A stretch of DNA of 6,879 nt, taken from Rhodospirillaceae bacterium UBA4479 (GTDB lineage: Bacteria > Pseudomonadota > Alphaproteobacteria > Rhodospirillales > Casp-alpha2). A program made the translations under genes and the position numbers. The stretch covers positions 1 to 6,879 of the forward strand of contig DGNZ01000050.1 of the NCBI GenBank assembly GCA_002389175.1, read 5' to 3'. Below the pieces are notes generated by a model. That model had not been told where the DNA came from and made no database searches. It saw only the letters and a list, made by a program, of their open reading frames with translations. Of this stretch, positions 5,041 to 6,879 are shown piece after piece (position 1 is the stretch's first letter; the number at the start of each line of letters is the position of its first letter).

Positions 5041-5916
5041 CTAAGCGTCGCTGTGCATATCCCAATACGCGCGATGAATGCGTGCAAACATCTCGCCCGG
5101 CATACCATTCCCCACCGGGGTATCATCCACTTGGGAAATCGGCATCACGCCGCCAGCAGTCGATGTGATGATAATCTCATCGGCTTCCATAAGATCGGAT
5201 ACCGATACGGGGCGAATGACCATCGGGATTTCATTGGCAGCGCAGATGTCGATGACCGTCTGTCGGGTGATGCCTTCTAGCGCTCCTCGGTCCGGCGTTG
5301 CCAAGGCACCGGATTTAACCACAAAGATATTGAAGCCGGGACCTTCACACACGTTGCCATCTGAATTCAACAAAACCACCGTTTCCGCGCCAGCGTCATA
5401 GGCTTGGAGCAGAGCAACCTGAAAATCCAGCCAGTGATAATTTTTCACCGTAGGGTCAACAGCTTCGGGTCGAATACGTTCCCTGTCAGATATCGCCATG
5501 CGCAACCCGACTTTTTGTTTTTCAGGATCGGCGATCCACACGAATGGAATGGCGAAGGCATAAAACTGATTGCGGCAATCGCGGGGATCGCGCGAACCCG
5601 GCATTGGCGCGCCACGTGTTGCGATCAACGCGACATAAGCATTCGACAAGCCTGAAACATCCACCAGTTGTTGCAGAATACTGCGCACTTCGGCGTCATC
5701 AACAGGAAGTTGATACCGTAGCGTCTGAACACCACGCCAAAACCGCGCCAAATGGTCATCAAGTCGAAAGAACGTACCGTCCCACGTGTGCACGACATCA
5801 TACGTCGCATCAGAACGCGTGAAGCCCCAATCCAAAATGGGGATACGCGCCTCTGCAATCGGCACAATGTCACCGCTTATCCAAGCCGCACCTGCGCTGA
5901 AATCCGTTACAGTCAC
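5041..5916 (-). CDS. Fold-type IV PLP aminotransferase, (R)-amine transaminase-like / D-amino-acid or branched-chain aminotransferase family, 291 aa
   Basis: A class IV aminotransferase of standard length. Seen in order: AWISGDIVP and ARIPILDWGFTRSDATYDVV (residues 11-42), HTWDGTFFRLDDHLARF with the phosphate-binding Arg58 (43-59), GSRDPRD (107-113), and VDPTVKNYHWLDF with the PLP-binding Lys158. Next are CEGPGFNIFVV with Glu191 (190-200), LEGITRQTV (213-221) and TSTAGGVMPI (251-260). The whole layout, notably FRLDDHL, DPTVKNYHW, EGPGFN and TAGGVMPI, resembles from memory the (R)-selective amine:pyruvate transaminases more than IlvE. Substrate is therefore likely an amine or D-amino acid, but branched-chain or D-alanine activity cannot be excluded. 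The start is a GTG at 5916 with AAGGA (5933-5929) 12 bases upstream, overlapping the prpE stop. The 15-base gap from prpE implies one transcript. Confidence 0.88.
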   Translation of the reverse strand: MTVTDFSAGAAWISGDIVPIAEARIPILDWGFTRSDATYDVVHTWDGTFFRLDDHLARFWRGVQTLRYQLPVDDAEVRSILQQLVDVSGLSNAYVALIATRGAPMPGSRDPRDCRNQFYAFAIPFVWIADPEKQKVGLRMAISDRERIRPEAVDPTVKNYHWLDFQVALLQAYDAGAETVVLLNSDGNVCEGPGFNIFVVKSGALATPDRGALEGITRQTVIDICAANEIPMVIRPVSVSDLMEADEIIITSTAGGVMPISQVDDTPVGNGMPGEMFARIHRAYWDMHSDA

Positions 5917-5931
5917 AGTCGGTTTCTTTCC

Positions 5932-6879
5932 TTATTGCGGCTTCCAGATTTTTGTAATCGCTTCGGAGATTTCCGGCAGCACGCTCGCATCTTCGATCGT
6001 CGCGGGCATTTTGTATTCCTCGCCATCCGCAATTTTCTTCATCGTGGCACGTAGGATTTTCCCAGATCGCGTCTTCGGCAGGCGTGTTACTACGGCCGCT
6101 AATTTAAACGCAGCCACAGCCCCAATTTTTTCGCGGACCAGTCGGACACATTCACCAACGACAGCATCATGGTCGGTTTCAACGCCCGCATTCAGGACAA
6201 CAAAACCGATTGGAAGCTGCCCCTTTAGCTTATCCTCGGCCCCAATCACGGCGCATTCAGCCACATCCGGGTGCGACGATAACACTTCTTCCATCCCACC
6301 CGTAGACAAACGGTGCCCCGCGACATTAATGACGTCATCGGTACGCGCCATCACATAGATGTAATTATTTTCGTCCTTCATCCCCGCATCACCGGTCTCG
6401 TAATATCCAGGGAAGTTGGTGAAATACGAGTCTTTGTATCGCTGATCCGCATTCCAAAGGGTCGGGAATGTGCTCGGCGGCAGCGGCATCTTCACGCAGA
6501 TGTTGCCAATTTCACCGGGGGCAACTTCTTCGCCTTCATTGCTAAGCACTTGGACATTCCAGCCCGGGCAAGGGCGGGTCGGCGAACCAGGCACAACTGG
6601 TAACATCTCAATACCCAAACAGTTCGCAGCAATGGCCCACCCCGTTTCGGTCTGCCACCAATGGTCAATAACTGGAATATCCAACTTTTCCATAGACCAG
6701 TTCAGGGTATCAGGGTCGCAACGCTCACCTGCCAAGAACAACGCACGCAAGCAGCTGAGATCATAGTTGCCAATATAACTTCCCGTTGGGTCCTGCTGAC
6801 GGATCGCGCGGATCGCCGTCGGCGCCGTGAACAACGTACAAACGTTGTGTTCGGCGACGACGCGCCAAAACGCACCGGG
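5932..6879 (-). CDS. prpE: Propionyl-CoA synthetase (PrpE), C-terminal half (runs off right edge)
   Basis: The last 315 residues of an ANL-superfamily acyl-CoA ligase; the 5' half lies beyond the window and the frame stays open to base 6879. The enzyme activates propionate with ATP and CoA through an acyl-adenylate. Seen in the fragment: PGAFWRVVAEHNV and FTAPTAIRAI at its start, LFLAGERCDP, the adenylate motif HWWQTETGW (73-81), YYETGDAG (159-166), RTDDVINVAGHR (179-190), SSHPDVAECAVIG, and the hinge LPKTRSGKILR (267-277). Lys274 in that hinge is the catalytic lysine, which is acetylated for control in this family. FTAPTAIR, PLPP and RTDDVINVAGHRL match PrpE of enteric bacteria better than acetyl-CoA synthetase Acs. 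The usual full length is about 630 aa. Acetate or other short acids remain possible substrates. The stop (TAA, 5934-5932) overlaps the Shine-Dalgarno of the aminotransferase gene. Confidence 0.92.
   Translation of the reverse strand, partial: PGAFWRVVAEHNVCTLFTAPTAIRAIRQQDPTGSYIGNYDLSCLRALFLAGERCDPDTLNWSMEKLDIPVIDHWWQTETGWAIAANCLGIEMLPVVPGSPTRPCPGWNVQVLSNEGEEVAPGEIGNICVKMPLPPSTFPTLWNADQRYKDSYFTNFPGYYETGDAGMKDENNYIYVMARTDDVINVAGHRLSTGGMEEVLSSHPDVAECAVIGAEDKLKGQLPIGFVVLNAGVETDHDAVVGECVRLVREKIGAVAAFKLAAVVTRLPKTRSGKILRATMKKIADGEEYKMPATIEDASVLPEISEAITKIWKPQ

Noticed and set aside
1..6879. Defence island, phage, integron, CRISPR or mobile element
   Set aside because: No repeats with spacers, transposase, integrase, toxin-antitoxin pair or recognisable defence gene was seen; the genes are metabolic or regulatory.

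Overview
This 6.9 kb window looks like ordinary chromosomal DNA of an alphaproteobacterium with mid-range GC. A free-living, probably marine member of the Rhodospirillales is my guess from the protein sequences: a DUF1127 protein, an SOD-rhodanese protein, and a dimethylglycine/sarcosine dehydrogenase-type GcvT domain. No marker gene fixes the taxon. I see no rRNA, tRNA, CRISPR array, transposase, phage or plasmid gene.

Layout. Positions 1-301 (minus) hold the first 100 codons of a Gfo/Idh/MocA-family oxidoreductase that runs off the left edge. Upstream of it, after a 138-base gap with a perfect 16-bp palindrome, lies a small DUF1127 gene (440-694, minus). It diverges from a LysR-type regulator (793-1713, plus) across a 98-base shared promoter region. 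The LysR gene is followed on the same strand by serA (phosphoglycerate dehydrogenase, about 1781-3034). An open frame then overlaps the serA stop by one base (3034-3825) and encodes only the C-terminal third of a dimethylglycine/sarcosine dehydrogenase-type protein (GcvT-like folate domain). A strong hairpin at 3833-3864 separates this plus-strand group from the minus-strand genes that converge on it.

The minus-strand half, read right to left, begins with the C-terminal half of propionyl-CoA synthetase (prpE, entering from the right edge, stop at 5932). Fifteen bases later comes a fold-type IV PLP aminotransferase resembling (R)-selective amine transaminases (5041-5916). After a 208-base gap with small repeats comes a fused Fe/Mn superoxide dismutase-rhodanese protein (3870-4832).

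How the genes may work together: LysR, serA and the GcvT-like fragment form a possible serine/one-carbon unit. However, the fragment is most simply read as what a deletion left behind, and the last codons of serA may themselves come from the deleted gene. prpE and the aminotransferase are probably co-transcribed. The SOD-rhodanese gene is probably its own unit. The observations most worth following are the serA/GcvT junction, the SOD-rhodanese fusion, the amine-transaminase-like enzyme, and a probable leaderless LysR transcript. I did not find a convincing new multi-gene system here.
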